From an uncultured Selenomonadaceae bacterium (GTDB lineage: Bacteria > Bacillota > Negativicutes > Selenomonadales > Selenomonadaceae): a stretch of DNA of 64,000 nt. The position numbers and the translations under genes were made by a program. Within the stretch, counting starts at the first letter, position 1. Every line of letters starts with the position of its first letter. The stretch spans positions 1 to 64,000 of the forward strand of contig CAJOFR010000001.1 of assembly GCA_905234195.1 (NCBI GenBank), read 5' to 3'. This document shows positions 9,981-18,610 of the stretch, piece by piece. The notes under the pieces were generated by a model. It saw only the letters and a program-made list of their open reading frames with translations, searched no databases and was not told where the DNA came from.

Positions 9981-10661
9981 ATGTTAATTGATATAATTAC
10001 GCTTTTTCCGGAGATGTTCGGCGGACCTTTTGGCGACAGCATAATCAAACGCGCCGTCGACAACGAAATTTTGAAAATCCGTCTGACACAGCTGCGCGAC
10101 TTTGCTTTCGATAAACACCGGCAAGTTGACGATTCTCCTTTCGGCGGAGGCAGCGGCATGGTTTTAAAGCCGGAGCCTATGTATCGTGCTGTGCGCGCAG
10201 TTTTGAGCGACGAAGAAAATTTGACGCGGCGAATAATTATCACGGATCCCGCCGGAAATAAATTTAATCAGGCGAAGGCGAAAGAACTTGCCGGTTTCGA
10301 CCGGCTGATTTTTATTTGCGGGCACTACGAGGGATTTGACGCGCGGATTTACGACCTTGCCGACGAATTAATTTCAATCGGCGATTATGTTTTGACGGGC
10401 GGCGAGCTCCCAACGATGGTTATTGTCGACGCTGTGGCGAGGATGTTGCCGAATGTTTTGGGCTCCGCAGAATCGGCGACGACTGATTCTTTTTTCAACG
10501 GAATTTTGAGTTATCCGCAGTACACGCGCCCGCGAGAGTTTGAAGGGAAAATCGTGCCGGAAGTTTTGCTTTCGGGCAACCACGCCGAAATTCGTAAGTG
10601 GCGCGAGGAACAGGCTTTAAAAATTACGAGAATGCGCCGCCCCGATTTATTAAATTCTTAA
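9981..10661 (+). CDS. trmD: tRNA (guanine37-N1)-methyltransferase
   Basis: TrmD methylates G37 next to the anticodon to prevent frameshifting. The 226-residue protein shows ITLFPEMF, the DDSPFGGGSGMVLKPEP motif, the trefoil-knot SAM site (CGHYEGFDARI, SIGDYVLTGGELP) and the C-terminal NHAEIRKWREEQ. The start follows directly on the stop of the truncated Uma2 gene, with GGGG upstream. In most bacteria trmD sits with rpsP, rimM and rplS; none are here, so the gene has been moved or the operon split. Confidence 0.96.
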   Translation: MLIDIITLFPEMFGGPFGDSIIKRAVDNEILKIRLTQLRDFAFDKHRQVDDSPFGGGSGMVLKPEPMYRAVRAVLSDEENLTRRIIITDPAGNKFNQAKAKELAGFDRLIFICGHYEGFDARIYDLADELISIGDYVLTGGELPTMVIVDAVARMLPNVLGSAESATTDSFFNGILSYPQYTRPREFEGKIVPEVLLSGNHAEIRKWREEQALKITRMRRPDLLNS

Positions 10662-10670
10662 AAAAGTTTC

Positions 10671-10699
10671 TTGACTTGTAAGGCGTTAAAACATATTAT
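10671..10699 (+). promoter_or_regulatory. Promoter-like sequence antisense to the diguanylate cyclase gene
   Basis: TTGACT, a 17-base spacer and TATTAT, each differing from consensus at one base. It lies just after trmD and points into the 3' end of the convergent response regulator gene, so any transcript would be antisense to it. Confidence 0.35.
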
Positions 10700-12012
10700 T
10701 TATCAAGCACGGTCCATTCGTATTCAAACCAAAAGTACCTGCTGCCGTGTTCCTTGTCCCAGTTTTTACCGACGCGGTCGACGGCGTGAGTGACGTCCTT
10801 GTAAGCGTCCGTGTTCGTCAGCAGGACAAAGAACTGACTGCTCCCGCTTTTGGTGACGACGTCGCCTTTGCGGAAAGTCGTACGGAGAGTGTTTTGGAAT
10901 TGTTCGGCAACGTCAGAGATTTTTATTTCGCCTTCCTTGTGGCGTTTCAGCGAGAAAATCAAAAGGCAGGTCGTCTTGCCGTAAATCCCGCGTGTACGTT
11001 TCAAAAATCTGTACAGCGTGCGAAAACTTTCAAAGGGCAGGACAAAAGCACCGTCGTCGACGTTGCGTTCACTCAAAATCATTTCAATCTGCGCGAGGTT
11101 GGCAATGGCAATGGTGTTGTCGTCGTCCTTCTTCTCCTCGTCGCTGAAAACATTGTAGCCGTGTTTGCCGTTTTGCTTGACGACGTAAAGAGCCTTGTCA
11201 GCTTTTTGGTAGAGCTCCGGAAAATCCGTGCCGCTCATCGGGACGAACGCGCAACCAATCGACGCGCCGAGCGGGATATTCATATCTTCGCCCATAAGTT
11301 TTTTTGCAGACTCGATTATTCTTTCGTTAATGTACTTCGCCTTTTGGGCAATGATAGTTTCTTCGTGGGCGTCGTGGCAAAAAGCTATGAACTCGTCGCC
11401 GCCCATTCTGCCGAGAAGATCCGAAGGACGAACTGCCGAGCGCAAAATATCCGCGAAACTTATCAAAATTTTGTCGCCCATTGCGTGCCCGTAAATGTCG
11501 TTGACGTGTTTGAAACTGTCCAGGTCAATCATCATCAGCGCGCCGATAGAATTTTTGCAGACTTTGGTAAGTTCCTCTTCCGAAGACGCCTTGTTCAAAA
11601 GACCGGTAAGCGCGTCGGTCGTCGCGTTTTTCTTGAGACCCTTAATCTGTTCGACAGTCTGCATGATATTCCCCACGCGGCGCAAGAGCACGTCCGGACG
11701 GAAGGGCTTGCGAATAAAATCCATCGCCCCGTTATCGAAACCCTTGCTTTCAGTTTCCTCGTCGTGGTCGGCTGTCATGAACATGAAAGGTATCGTCTGG
11801 TGAAATTCTTCCTGCAACGCAAGCTGAAGTTCGTAGCCGGTCATGCCCGGCATCCTCAAATCCGAAAGAACCATGTCAGGCAGTTCCTTGCGGTAAATCT
11901 CCATCGCCTCTTTGCCGGACGACGCGCAGAAAGTTTGGTATTGCCCCGCTAACATATTTTCAGTCATCATTAACGAAACCATCATGTCGTCCACAATCAA
12001 AATTTTTTTCAA
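10696..12012 (-). CDS. Response regulator with diguanylate cyclase (GGDEF) domain
   Basis: A 438-residue two-component output protein. A receiver domain (residues 1-120, phospho-acceptor Asp about 51 in VLSDLRMPG, Lys in RKPFRP) is followed by an intact GGDEF domain with RMGGDEF. An RxxD inhibitory site (RPSD) sits exactly five residues before GGDEF, so it should make cyclic-di-GMP with product inhibition. Residues from about 310 on look like a second, degenerate GGDEF-like domain with no signature motif. An ATG at 12021 touches GAGGAG with no spacing; the TTG at 12012 has nine bases and is preferred. It is divergent from the Hpt gene of the same island. Confidence 0.88.
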   Translation of the reverse strand: MKKILIVDDMMVSLMMTENMLAGQYQTFCASSGKEAMEIYRKELPDMVLSDLRMPGMTGYELQLALQEEFHQTIPFMFMTADHDEETESKGFDNGAMDFIRKPFRPDVLLRRVGNIMQTVEQIKGLKKNATTDALTGLLNKASSEEELTKVCKNSIGALMMIDLDSFKHVNDIYGHAMGDKILISFADILRSAVRPSDLLGRMGGDEFIAFCHDAHEETIIAQKAKYINERIIESAKKLMGEDMNIPLGASIGCAFVPMSGTDFPELYQKADKALYVVKQNGKHGYNVFSDEEKKDDDNTIAIANLAQIEMILSERNVDDGAFVLPFESFRTLYRFLKRTRGIYGKTTCLLIFSLKRHKEGEIKISDVAEQFQNTLRTTFRKGDVVTKSGSSQFFVLLTNTDAYKDVTHAVDRVGKNWDKEHGSRYFWFEYEWTVLDK

Positions 12013-12089
12013 CAGTAACATCTCCTCAAAGCGATAAATTCTTTACGCTCAAACATTCTGGACAAAAATAATTTTTTAAATCTGAACCT

Positions 12090-12100
12090 TGTGCTATTAT
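12090..12100 (+). promoter_or_regulatory. Extended -10 promoter of the Hpt gene
   Basis: TGCTATTAT at 12092-12100 is an extended -10 element with no good -35. Very similar TGCTATAAT elements precede gyrA and the ribF/nagZ pair in this window. Confidence 0.4.
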
Positions 12101-12163
12101 AGCATTTATGGCGAAGAGGGAAAATATTTTTTAATAAATTTTGTTTTCTTGGAGGGAAAATTT

Positions 12164-12505
12164 ATGGCAATCACAATCGAACAACTTAACGACTTCGGCG
12201 TCAACACTAAAGAAGGTTTGACGCGCTGCATGAACAACAAAAATTTTTATTTCAAAATGCTCAAGATGGGACTTTCCAACGACAGCTTTGAAAAACTCGG
12301 CAAGGCTCTTGAAGATAAAAACAACGAAGACGCCTTCGAGGCGGCGCACGCGCTGAAAGGTGTTCTCGGAAATTTGGCGGTCACTCCGATTTACACCCCG
12401 CTTGCCGAAATGACAGAGATGCTCCGCGCGAACAAGTCCGCCGATTATGTGGAAATGTACAAGCCCATTTTGGATCTTCGCAATCAACTTTTGGCACTAA
12501 TCTAA
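12164..12505 (+). CDS. Histidine phosphotransfer (Hpt) protein
   Basis: A free-standing 113-residue Hpt protein, a helical carrier that shuttles phosphate between receiver domains. The motif AAHALKGVLGNLA (about residues 62-74) carries the phospho-accepting His. The start MAITIEQ at 12164 has GGAGGG upstream; the frame extends to 12089 without support. It is 57 bp before the first hybrid kinase gene and likely in its operon. Its natural partners are the hybrid kinase receivers and the divergent GGDEF response regulator. That pairing is inferred from position. Confidence 0.88.
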   Translation: MAITIEQLNDFGVNTKEGLTRCMNNKNFYFKMLKMGLSNDSFEKLGKALEDKNNEDAFEAAHALKGVLGNLAVTPIYTPLAEMTEMLRANKSADYVEMYKPILDLRNQLLALI

Positions 12506-12562
12506 TTTCAGCTTGAGAGATTTAGTTTAAAATCTCTAACAGCCAAGATTGGAGGCGACTCT

Positions 12563-15352
12563 GTGCTGAATTTTAAACCGAATTTTTACGAAGAAATTTT
12601 TCATTCGCTGAATACCAACGCCGTTTTGATGAAGGTTGAGGACGACGGGAGTTACTTTCCCATTTGGTGCTCAAGAGAATTTACCGATATGATGGAGGGC
12701 ACCGAAGAAGATTTTATCGCGCTGGAAAGCGGCGGCACAATGAACAGCATACACCCCGACGACCGCGCGGACGTTGCTTTTCTTTTTCGCCACCACGTCA
12801 CGAAAGCCGGCACGAACAGTTTGATTGTTCGCAAGCGCACGATTAAGGGCAAGTGGCTTTGGGTAAATATTCATTATGCCTTCGTACAAAACGGCGGCGT
12901 GTGGTACGCCTATTGCAATTATTTTGACGTCACCGAGATTAAGGAGAGCGAGCGGCGCGCGAAAGATTTATATGAGGGAGTTAGAGCCGAGCTGGAAAAT
13001 ATTTCCGGTGACAGTTTAATTTCCCTTCGTCTGAATTTGACGAAAGATGTTGTCGAAGATTGTCGCGGAAAATTTCTGAACGTCGTCGACGTCAAGGGCT
13101 TGAGTATCTCCAAACATTTCGACAGGCGCGCAGAAGTTTTTCCGCTTGAGCGCGATAGAAAAATCTTCAAAGAAAAATTTTGCGGCGAAAAACTTTTACA
13201 GAGTTATCGAGAGGGAAAGACGACCTTAACGGAAATTTTTTTTACGCGGCTACCTGACGGGCGCGAATGTTTTATCGAATACGATGTTAAGCTGACGAAA
13301 GATCCTCTTACCGGCGATGTTATTGCTTTTACCAGCGAGCGCGATTACAACGACGAAAAAGTTAATAGCGTCGTTCTGAACAAGGCACTCGTCGAGCAGT
13401 ACGACATGATAACTTATCTCGTCGGCGATAATTACGGCGTGGTCATTGGTGACGCGGCGAGAATCACGAAGGGCAGCATTTTTCCGAACGAACGCAGCGG
13501 CAGTTACAGCGAATACATTAATAGGCAAGTTCGTCCCGTGTTGACCGGTTCCGAAGAGGAGCAGAAAAAAAATTTAGCCGCGTTGAGTTTGAAACAGATT
13601 GAAAGGCATTTGTCTTTCAGGGAGCCTTACGAAGTTAATATCGGCTGTTTTGTTGACGGCGCGATTTATTACAAGCGTTTCGTTTTTTATCTCGTCGACA
13701 GGGAAGCAAAATTTTATATTCTGCTGAAATCTGACACGACGAAAATTCAGCGCGAACAAATTACCAAAAATGCGCAGTTACGTTCCGCGCTGGAGACTGC
13801 CAATCAGGCGAACGTTGCGAAGACCGCTTTTCTTTCCAGCATGAGTCACGAAATTCGTACGCCAATGAATGCGATTATCGGCTTGGACAGCATCGCGCTG
13901 AAAGAACCGAATTTGCCGGAGACTACCCGCGAACACCTGCGGAAAATCGGCGACAGTGCCCGCCACCTTCTCGGCTTGATTAATGATATTCTTGACATGA
14001 GCCGGATTGAAAGCGGGCGCATGGTTTTAAAAAATGAGGAGTTTTCTTTCGGCGGAATGCTTGAGCAAATTAATACGATGGTTGGCGGGCAGTGTTCGGA
14101 CAAAGGGCTTTGGTACGACTGCAGCATTATCGGCAAGGTCGACGATTTTTATATCGGCGACGACATGAAATTAAAACAGGTGCTGATAAATATTTTGGGT
14201 AATGCCGTGAAATTTACGCCGGTGCCCGGAAAAATTAATCTTATCGTCGAAAAAATTGCGCACTACAAAAATAAATCGACTCTTCGTTTTGTGATTAAGG
14301 ATACCGGAATTGGAATGGACGAAGATTATTTGCCGCGTATCTTTGAAGTTTTTAGCCAAGAGGATTCTTCTGCCGCGAATGCTTATGGCGGGACGGGGCT
14401 GGGTATGCCGATAACAAAAAGTATCGTCGAGATGATGAACGGAAATATTTCCGTCAAGTCCAAAAAAAATGTCGGCTCTGAATTTACCGTCACCGTCACG
14501 CTTAGAAATTCCGACAAGGTTTTGAATTCCGAAAGCAAGGGGATTAATGTCAACGACTTGAATGTTTTGATAATCGACGACGATCCGATTGCTTGCGAGC
14601 ACGCGCGGCTTGTCCTGGAGGAGCTGGGGATTTCTGCCGAAGTTGCGTTGAGCGGCGTGGAGGCTTACGAGATGATTAAACTGCGTCACGCGCGGCACGA
14701 GGCGTATAATTTAATGCTGATTGATTTGCGGATGCCCGGGCAGGATGGAATTGAGGTCACTCGAAAAATTCGCGAGCTTATCGGGCATGAATCGGCGATT
14801 ATAATTTTGACGGCGCACCATTGGGATGACGTGATAGAGGAGGCAATGCAAGCCGGCGTTGACAGATTTATGACGAAGCCGCTTTTTGCGTCGAACGTCA
14901 TGGAAAATTTCAGCCAGGCGATGGAGAAAAAAAATATCGCGCTTGCGAGAGAAAAACGACAGACAGATTTGACCGGCAAAAAAATTCTCGTCGCGGAAGA
15001 TATGTTTATCAACGCGGAGATCCTCAAGGAAATTTTGAAAATGAAAAAAATGGAAGTCGACCACGCGGAAAATGGAAAGCTCCTCGTCGAAATGTTTGCA
15101 AGGTCTCCTGAAAATTATTACGACGCGATTTTAATGGATGTCCGCATGCCGATAATGGACGGGCTGCAGGCGACGGAAGAGATAAGAAAATTAAATCGCG
15201 GCGACGCAAAAAAAATTCCGATAATCGCAATGACGGCGAACGCCTTCGACGAAGATGTTCAGCGGTCCTTGCAGGCGGGAATGAACGCGCATTTAAGCAA
15301 GCCCGTCGAGCCGGAACACCTCTACCAAACTTTATCAGAATTAATCCCTTAA
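12563..15352 (+). CDS. Hybrid sensor histidine kinase with two receivers (paralogue 1)
   Basis: A 929-residue hybrid kinase with no membrane helix visible, so probably cytoplasmic. A PAS-like domain (about 1-125, with HPDDRADVAFLFRHH) and a poorly known sensory region (130-400) come first. The dimerisation/phospho-acceptor domain follows with His429 (FLSSMSHEIRTPMNAIIG), then an ATPase domain with an N box (NILGNAVKF) and G boxes (DTGIGMD, GGTGLGMPI). Receivers 1 (Asp721, LIDLRMPG) and 2 (Asp859, LMDVRMPI) end the protein. The GTG start has GGAGG seven bases upstream. Its sensory, kinase and receiver blocks align with the next gene. A terminator separates the two. Confidence 0.93.
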   Translation: MLNFKPNFYEEIFHSLNTNAVLMKVEDDGSYFPIWCSREFTDMMEGTEEDFIALESGGTMNSIHPDDRADVAFLFRHHVTKAGTNSLIVRKRTIKGKWLWVNIHYAFVQNGGVWYAYCNYFDVTEIKESERRAKDLYEGVRAELENISGDSLISLRLNLTKDVVEDCRGKFLNVVDVKGLSISKHFDRRAEVFPLERDRKIFKEKFCGEKLLQSYREGKTTLTEIFFTRLPDGRECFIEYDVKLTKDPLTGDVIAFTSERDYNDEKVNSVVLNKALVEQYDMITYLVGDNYGVVIGDAARITKGSIFPNERSGSYSEYINRQVRPVLTGSEEEQKKNLAALSLKQIERHLSFREPYEVNIGCFVDGAIYYKRFVFYLVDREAKFYILLKSDTTKIQREQITKNAQLRSALETANQANVAKTAFLSSMSHEIRTPMNAIIGLDSIALKEPNLPETTREHLRKIGDSARHLLGLINDILDMSRIESGRMVLKNEEFSFGGMLEQINTMVGGQCSDKGLWYDCSIIGKVDDFYIGDDMKLKQVLINILGNAVKFTPVPGKINLIVEKIAHYKNKSTLRFVIKDTGIGMDEDYLPRIFEVFSQEDSSAANAYGGTGLGMPITKSIVEMMNGNISVKSKKNVGSEFTVTVTLRNSDKVLNSESKGINVNDLNVLIIDDDPIACEHARLVLEELGISAEVALSGVEAYEMIKLRHARHEAYNLMLIDLRMPGQDGIEVTRKIRELIGHESAIIILTAHHWDDVIEEAMQAGVDRFMTKPLFASNVMENFSQAMEKKNIALAREKRQTDLTGKKILVAEDMFINAEILKEILKMKKMEVDHAENGKLLVEMFARSPENYYDAILMDVRMPIMDGLQATEEIRKLNRGDAKKIPIIAMTANAFDEDVQRSLQAGMNAHLSKPVEPEHLYQTLSELIP

Positions 15353-15367
15353 ATTCGGTTGAAAGAA

Positions 15368-15414
15368 ACGCGCCTTTGTGTTATGCTTACTAAAATCACG
15401 AAGGCGTTTTTTTT
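15368..15414 (+). terminator. Terminator between the two hybrid kinase genes
   Basis: GCCTTTGTG pairs with CACGAAGGC (one G-T pair) around a 16-base loop, followed by eight T residues. Confidence 0.7.
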
Positions 15415-15445
15415 GGAAGGAATCCGGTTGCAGAAGGAGTTTTGT

Positions 15446-18400
15446 ATGGAAAAATTATTACCCGTCAATACGGCGATTTACGACGAACTGCCGATAAGCA
15501 CGATAATTTATAAAATTTTTTTCAACAAAGATGATTTTAGTTGCGATTATAAAATCGTGTACGGGAACAAAACTTTTGTCAACGAATGGAAAAGTATTCA
15601 CGGCGACAGAAATTTTTTGAACGAATCAATTTTGGAAAGTAAAATTGTCAGCGACGACGTTTTGAAAATGATGGAAAAATTCACCACCGAAGAGCCGCAT
15701 TCTTTTTTTGCTTACGTTGAGGAAGCGGATATCCACGTTCATTTTCAGCCGATAAAAAATTTGCCGGCGGGCTACGGCGGATTTTTCATGACGAATATTT
15801 CTGAATACGAGAAAACTTCTTCGCGCATGCACTTCCTTAGTTCGATTCGCAAAATGGAAACTGCCGGCGTGCTCCTGCGTGAAAAATTTGACGGCAGTGT
15901 CGAATGTGTCTTCGCGTCGAAAAATTTTGCGGATATGATGGAATGTTCCGAAACCGAAGCTGTGGAAATGATGAGCGGCAGGAATTTTATTTTGACGACG
16001 CACTCTGACGACCGCCTTGACGTAAAAAGAATGATGCGCCGGAGAATTTCCGAAGACGGCAAAAAATTTTTAGTCATAAGAAAAATCACCGCGCAGAAAA
16101 ATGAAATTTGGTGCAAGGTTTATTACTCCTTTATCGACGATTTTGACGAGCGTTATGTTTATTGCACTTATTTTGACGTAACTTCTTCACGGATTTACGC
16201 TGAACGCCTCCGCACTGCTTACATGACGATTGGAATAAATTTTTATCGCGAGAACGTCAACACGCTGGGCATGTTCCGCGTGAACCTTACGAAAAATAAA
16301 ATCGAGGACATTAAGGGAAAAGATCTTTTCGCGACTGATTCTGTCGTCCGTCCTTATTCCGAAGTGATAAAGCTGCGCGCCGCGAACTATCCGATTCAAA
16401 AAGAATGCGAAAATTTTTTGTACAAGTTCAGCGTCGAAAATCTTACGCGAAAATATTTGCTGGGCAAAACTCAAATTTCGACGTACCTTTTTTCGCGCAG
16501 GAAGGACGGGCGTTATTGTTACGTCAAGTTTACGGCGGCGTTGACTCGTCACCCGATTTCAGGGGAGATTGTCGTTTTTATTTCGGAGCAAGAGGCGAAT
16601 AACGAGCGCGTCGAAAATGAACTGCTTAACAAAATTCTTGCGCAACAGTTCGATATGGTTATCTATATTTCAAATGGCAAGTACGGCGTCGTCGTCGGAG
16701 ATACTTCGCGAATCACGAGCGGAAATATTTTTCCCGTGACCCGCACCGGAAATTACGAGGACTACTTGAATAATCAGGTTATCCCCGTTTTGCACGGAGA
16801 CGACGAAAATAAAAAATCTGTTGCGGAGGCTTTGCAGCTGACGACTGTCGAAAAAAATTTCTCTGAAAAAGATCCGTACGTCGTCAATATTTCTTGCCTT
16901 ATCGACGGAAAAATTTACCACAAGCGTTTTGATTTTTACATGGTCAATCCGCAGGCAAACTTTTATATTTTGCTGGAGAGTGACACGACGGAGATTCAGC
17001 GCAAGCAAATTGAACAGAACCTTCAACTTAAAGAGGCTCTTGCCGAATCACGGCAGGCGAACATTGCGAAGACGGCTTTTCTTTCGCGCATGAGTCACGA
17101 AATCCGTACGCCAATGAATGCGATTATCGGCTTGGACAATATCGCTCTGCATGACGAAACTATTTCGCCTTCCATGAAAGATCATCTCGAAAAAATCGGG
17201 ACGGGCGCGCGCTATCTTCTTTCGTTGATTAATGATATTCTTGACATGAGCCGGATTGAGAGCGGGCGAATCACTCTTCGCAATGAGGAATTTTCTTTCC
17301 GCGCGTTCATTGAGCAGATTGAAACGCTCGTCGAAAGTCAATGCCGCGACAAAAATTTGAAGTTCAGCTGTTTGATAGGCGGTCCGATTAAAGGCTATTA
17401 CATTGGCGACGACACGAAACTCAAGCAAATTTTGATAAACATTTTGAGCAACGCAATTAAGTTCACGGATCCTGGCGGGAGTATTTCTCTTTCGGTGGAG
17501 TGCACCGCGCAATACGAAGGGCAGTCAAATTTTAAATTCATTATCAAAGATAACGGCGTCGGTATGAGTAAAGAATATCTGCCGAAAATTTTTGAGCCCT
17601 TCAGCCAGGAAGACGATACAAACACTTCGCGATACGGAGGCAGCGGGCTTGGACTTGCTATCACGAAAAATATCGTCGAGATGATGAACGGGACAATTTC
17701 TGCTGATTCTGAAAAGGGCGTCGGTTCAAAATTCACGGTAACTTTGCCGCTGAAAATTTCTGACAGACCGGAGGAGACTTCCGAAGACGAGATGCGCCCG
17801 CAAGATTTTTCCGTGTTGATTGTGGACGACGACGATGTTGCTTGCGAGCACGCGAAAACAATTCTTGCGGAGGTCGGAATTTCTTCGGACACCTGTCACA
17901 ACGGGGAAGAGGCTGTCGAAAAAATTAAACTGCGTCACGCGCGCCGCAACGAATATAATTTGATTCTCGTCGATTTGAAAATGCCGCACAAGGACGGAAT
18001 TGCAGTCACTCGCGAAATTAGAAAAATTATCGGCGACGAGCCGACGGTTATTATTTTGACGGCGTACGATTGGGAAGAAATTATCGACGACGCAATCAGC
18101 GCGGGCGTGGATACTTTTATGTCGAAACCGCTTTTGGCGTCGAGCGTCCTCTACGAATTTCAACAGGCGTTCCACAGAAAAAAACAATTCGTGGCGGAAG
18201 AAGAGCCGGTCAACCTGGAAGGCAAAAGAATTTTGGTCGTCGAAGATATGCCCGTGAACGCGGAAATAGTCATGATGATTTTGGAGATGCAGGGAATGGA
18301 ATCGGAGCACGCCGAAAATGGAAAAATCGCCGTCGAAATGTTCGAGCGGTCGCCGGAAAATTATTACGCCGCGATTTTGATGGATATTCGCATGCCGATA

Positions 18401-18598
18401 ATGGACGGGCTGAAGGCGACGGAGGAAATACGCGCGCTGAATCGCCCCGACGCAAAAAAAATCCCGATAATCGCGACGACTGCAAACGCACTTGACGAAG
18501 ATGTTCAGCGGTCCTTGCAGGCGGGAATGAACGCGCATTTGGCGAAACCTATCGAGCCGGAACACCTTTTTAAAACTTTGCAGGAATTTGTGAAATAA
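15446..18598 (+). CDS. Hybrid sensor histidine kinase with two receivers (paralogue 2)
   Basis: A 1050-residue paralogue of the preceding kinase, with an extra N-terminal module of about 120 residues. A PAS-like domain (HSDDRLDVKRMMRRR) and the same uncharacterised sensory block (VVGDTSRITSGNIFP, then DPYVVNISCLIDGKIYHKRF) follow. His551 lies in FLSRMSHEIRTPMNAIIG. The ATPase boxes NILSNAIKF, DNGVGMS and GGSGLGLAI are canonical. The receivers carry Asp843 (LVDLKMPH) and Asp980 (LMDIRMPI). The start at 15446 has AGAAGGAG before it; the frame runs back to 15359 through the terminator. The EAL-domain gene follows by 12 bp, so the two are almost surely co-transcribed. Confidence 0.93.
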   Translation: MEKLLPVNTAIYDELPISTIIYKIFFNKDDFSCDYKIVYGNKTFVNEWKSIHGDRNFLNESILESKIVSDDVLKMMEKFTTEEPHSFFAYVEEADIHVHFQPIKNLPAGYGGFFMTNISEYEKTSSRMHFLSSIRKMETAGVLLREKFDGSVECVFASKNFADMMECSETEAVEMMSGRNFILTTHSDDRLDVKRMMRRRISEDGKKFLVIRKITAQKNEIWCKVYYSFIDDFDERYVYCTYFDVTSSRIYAERLRTAYMTIGINFYRENVNTLGMFRVNLTKNKIEDIKGKDLFATDSVVRPYSEVIKLRAANYPIQKECENFLYKFSVENLTRKYLLGKTQISTYLFSRRKDGRYCYVKFTAALTRHPISGEIVVFISEQEANNERVENELLNKILAQQFDMVIYISNGKYGVVVGDTSRITSGNIFPVTRTGNYEDYLNNQVIPVLHGDDENKKSVAEALQLTTVEKNFSEKDPYVVNISCLIDGKIYHKRFDFYMVNPQANFYILLESDTTEIQRKQIEQNLQLKEALAESRQANIAKTAFLSRMSHEIRTPMNAIIGLDNIALHDETISPSMKDHLEKIGTGARYLLSLINDILDMSRIESGRITLRNEEFSFRAFIEQIETLVESQCRDKNLKFSCLIGGPIKGYYIGDDTKLKQILINILSNAIKFTDPGGSISLSVECTAQYEGQSNFKFIIKDNGVGMSKEYLPKIFEPFSQEDDTNTSRYGGSGLGLAITKNIVEMMNGTISADSEKGVGSKFTVTLPLKISDRPEETSEDEMRPQDFSVLIVDDDDVACEHAKTILAEVGISSDTCHNGEEAVEKIKLRHARRNEYNLILVDLKMPHKDGIAVTREIRKIIGDEPTVIILTAYDWEEIIDDAISAGVDTFMSKPLLASSVLYEFQQAFHRKKQFVAEEEPVNLEGKRILVVEDMPVNAEIVMMILEMQGMESEHAENGKIAVEMFERSPENYYAAILMDIRMPIMDGLKATEEIRALNRPDAKKIPIIATTANALDEDVQRSLQAGMNAHLAKPIEPEHLFKTLQEFVK

Positions 18599-18610
18599 GG
18601 AAGTGAAAAT

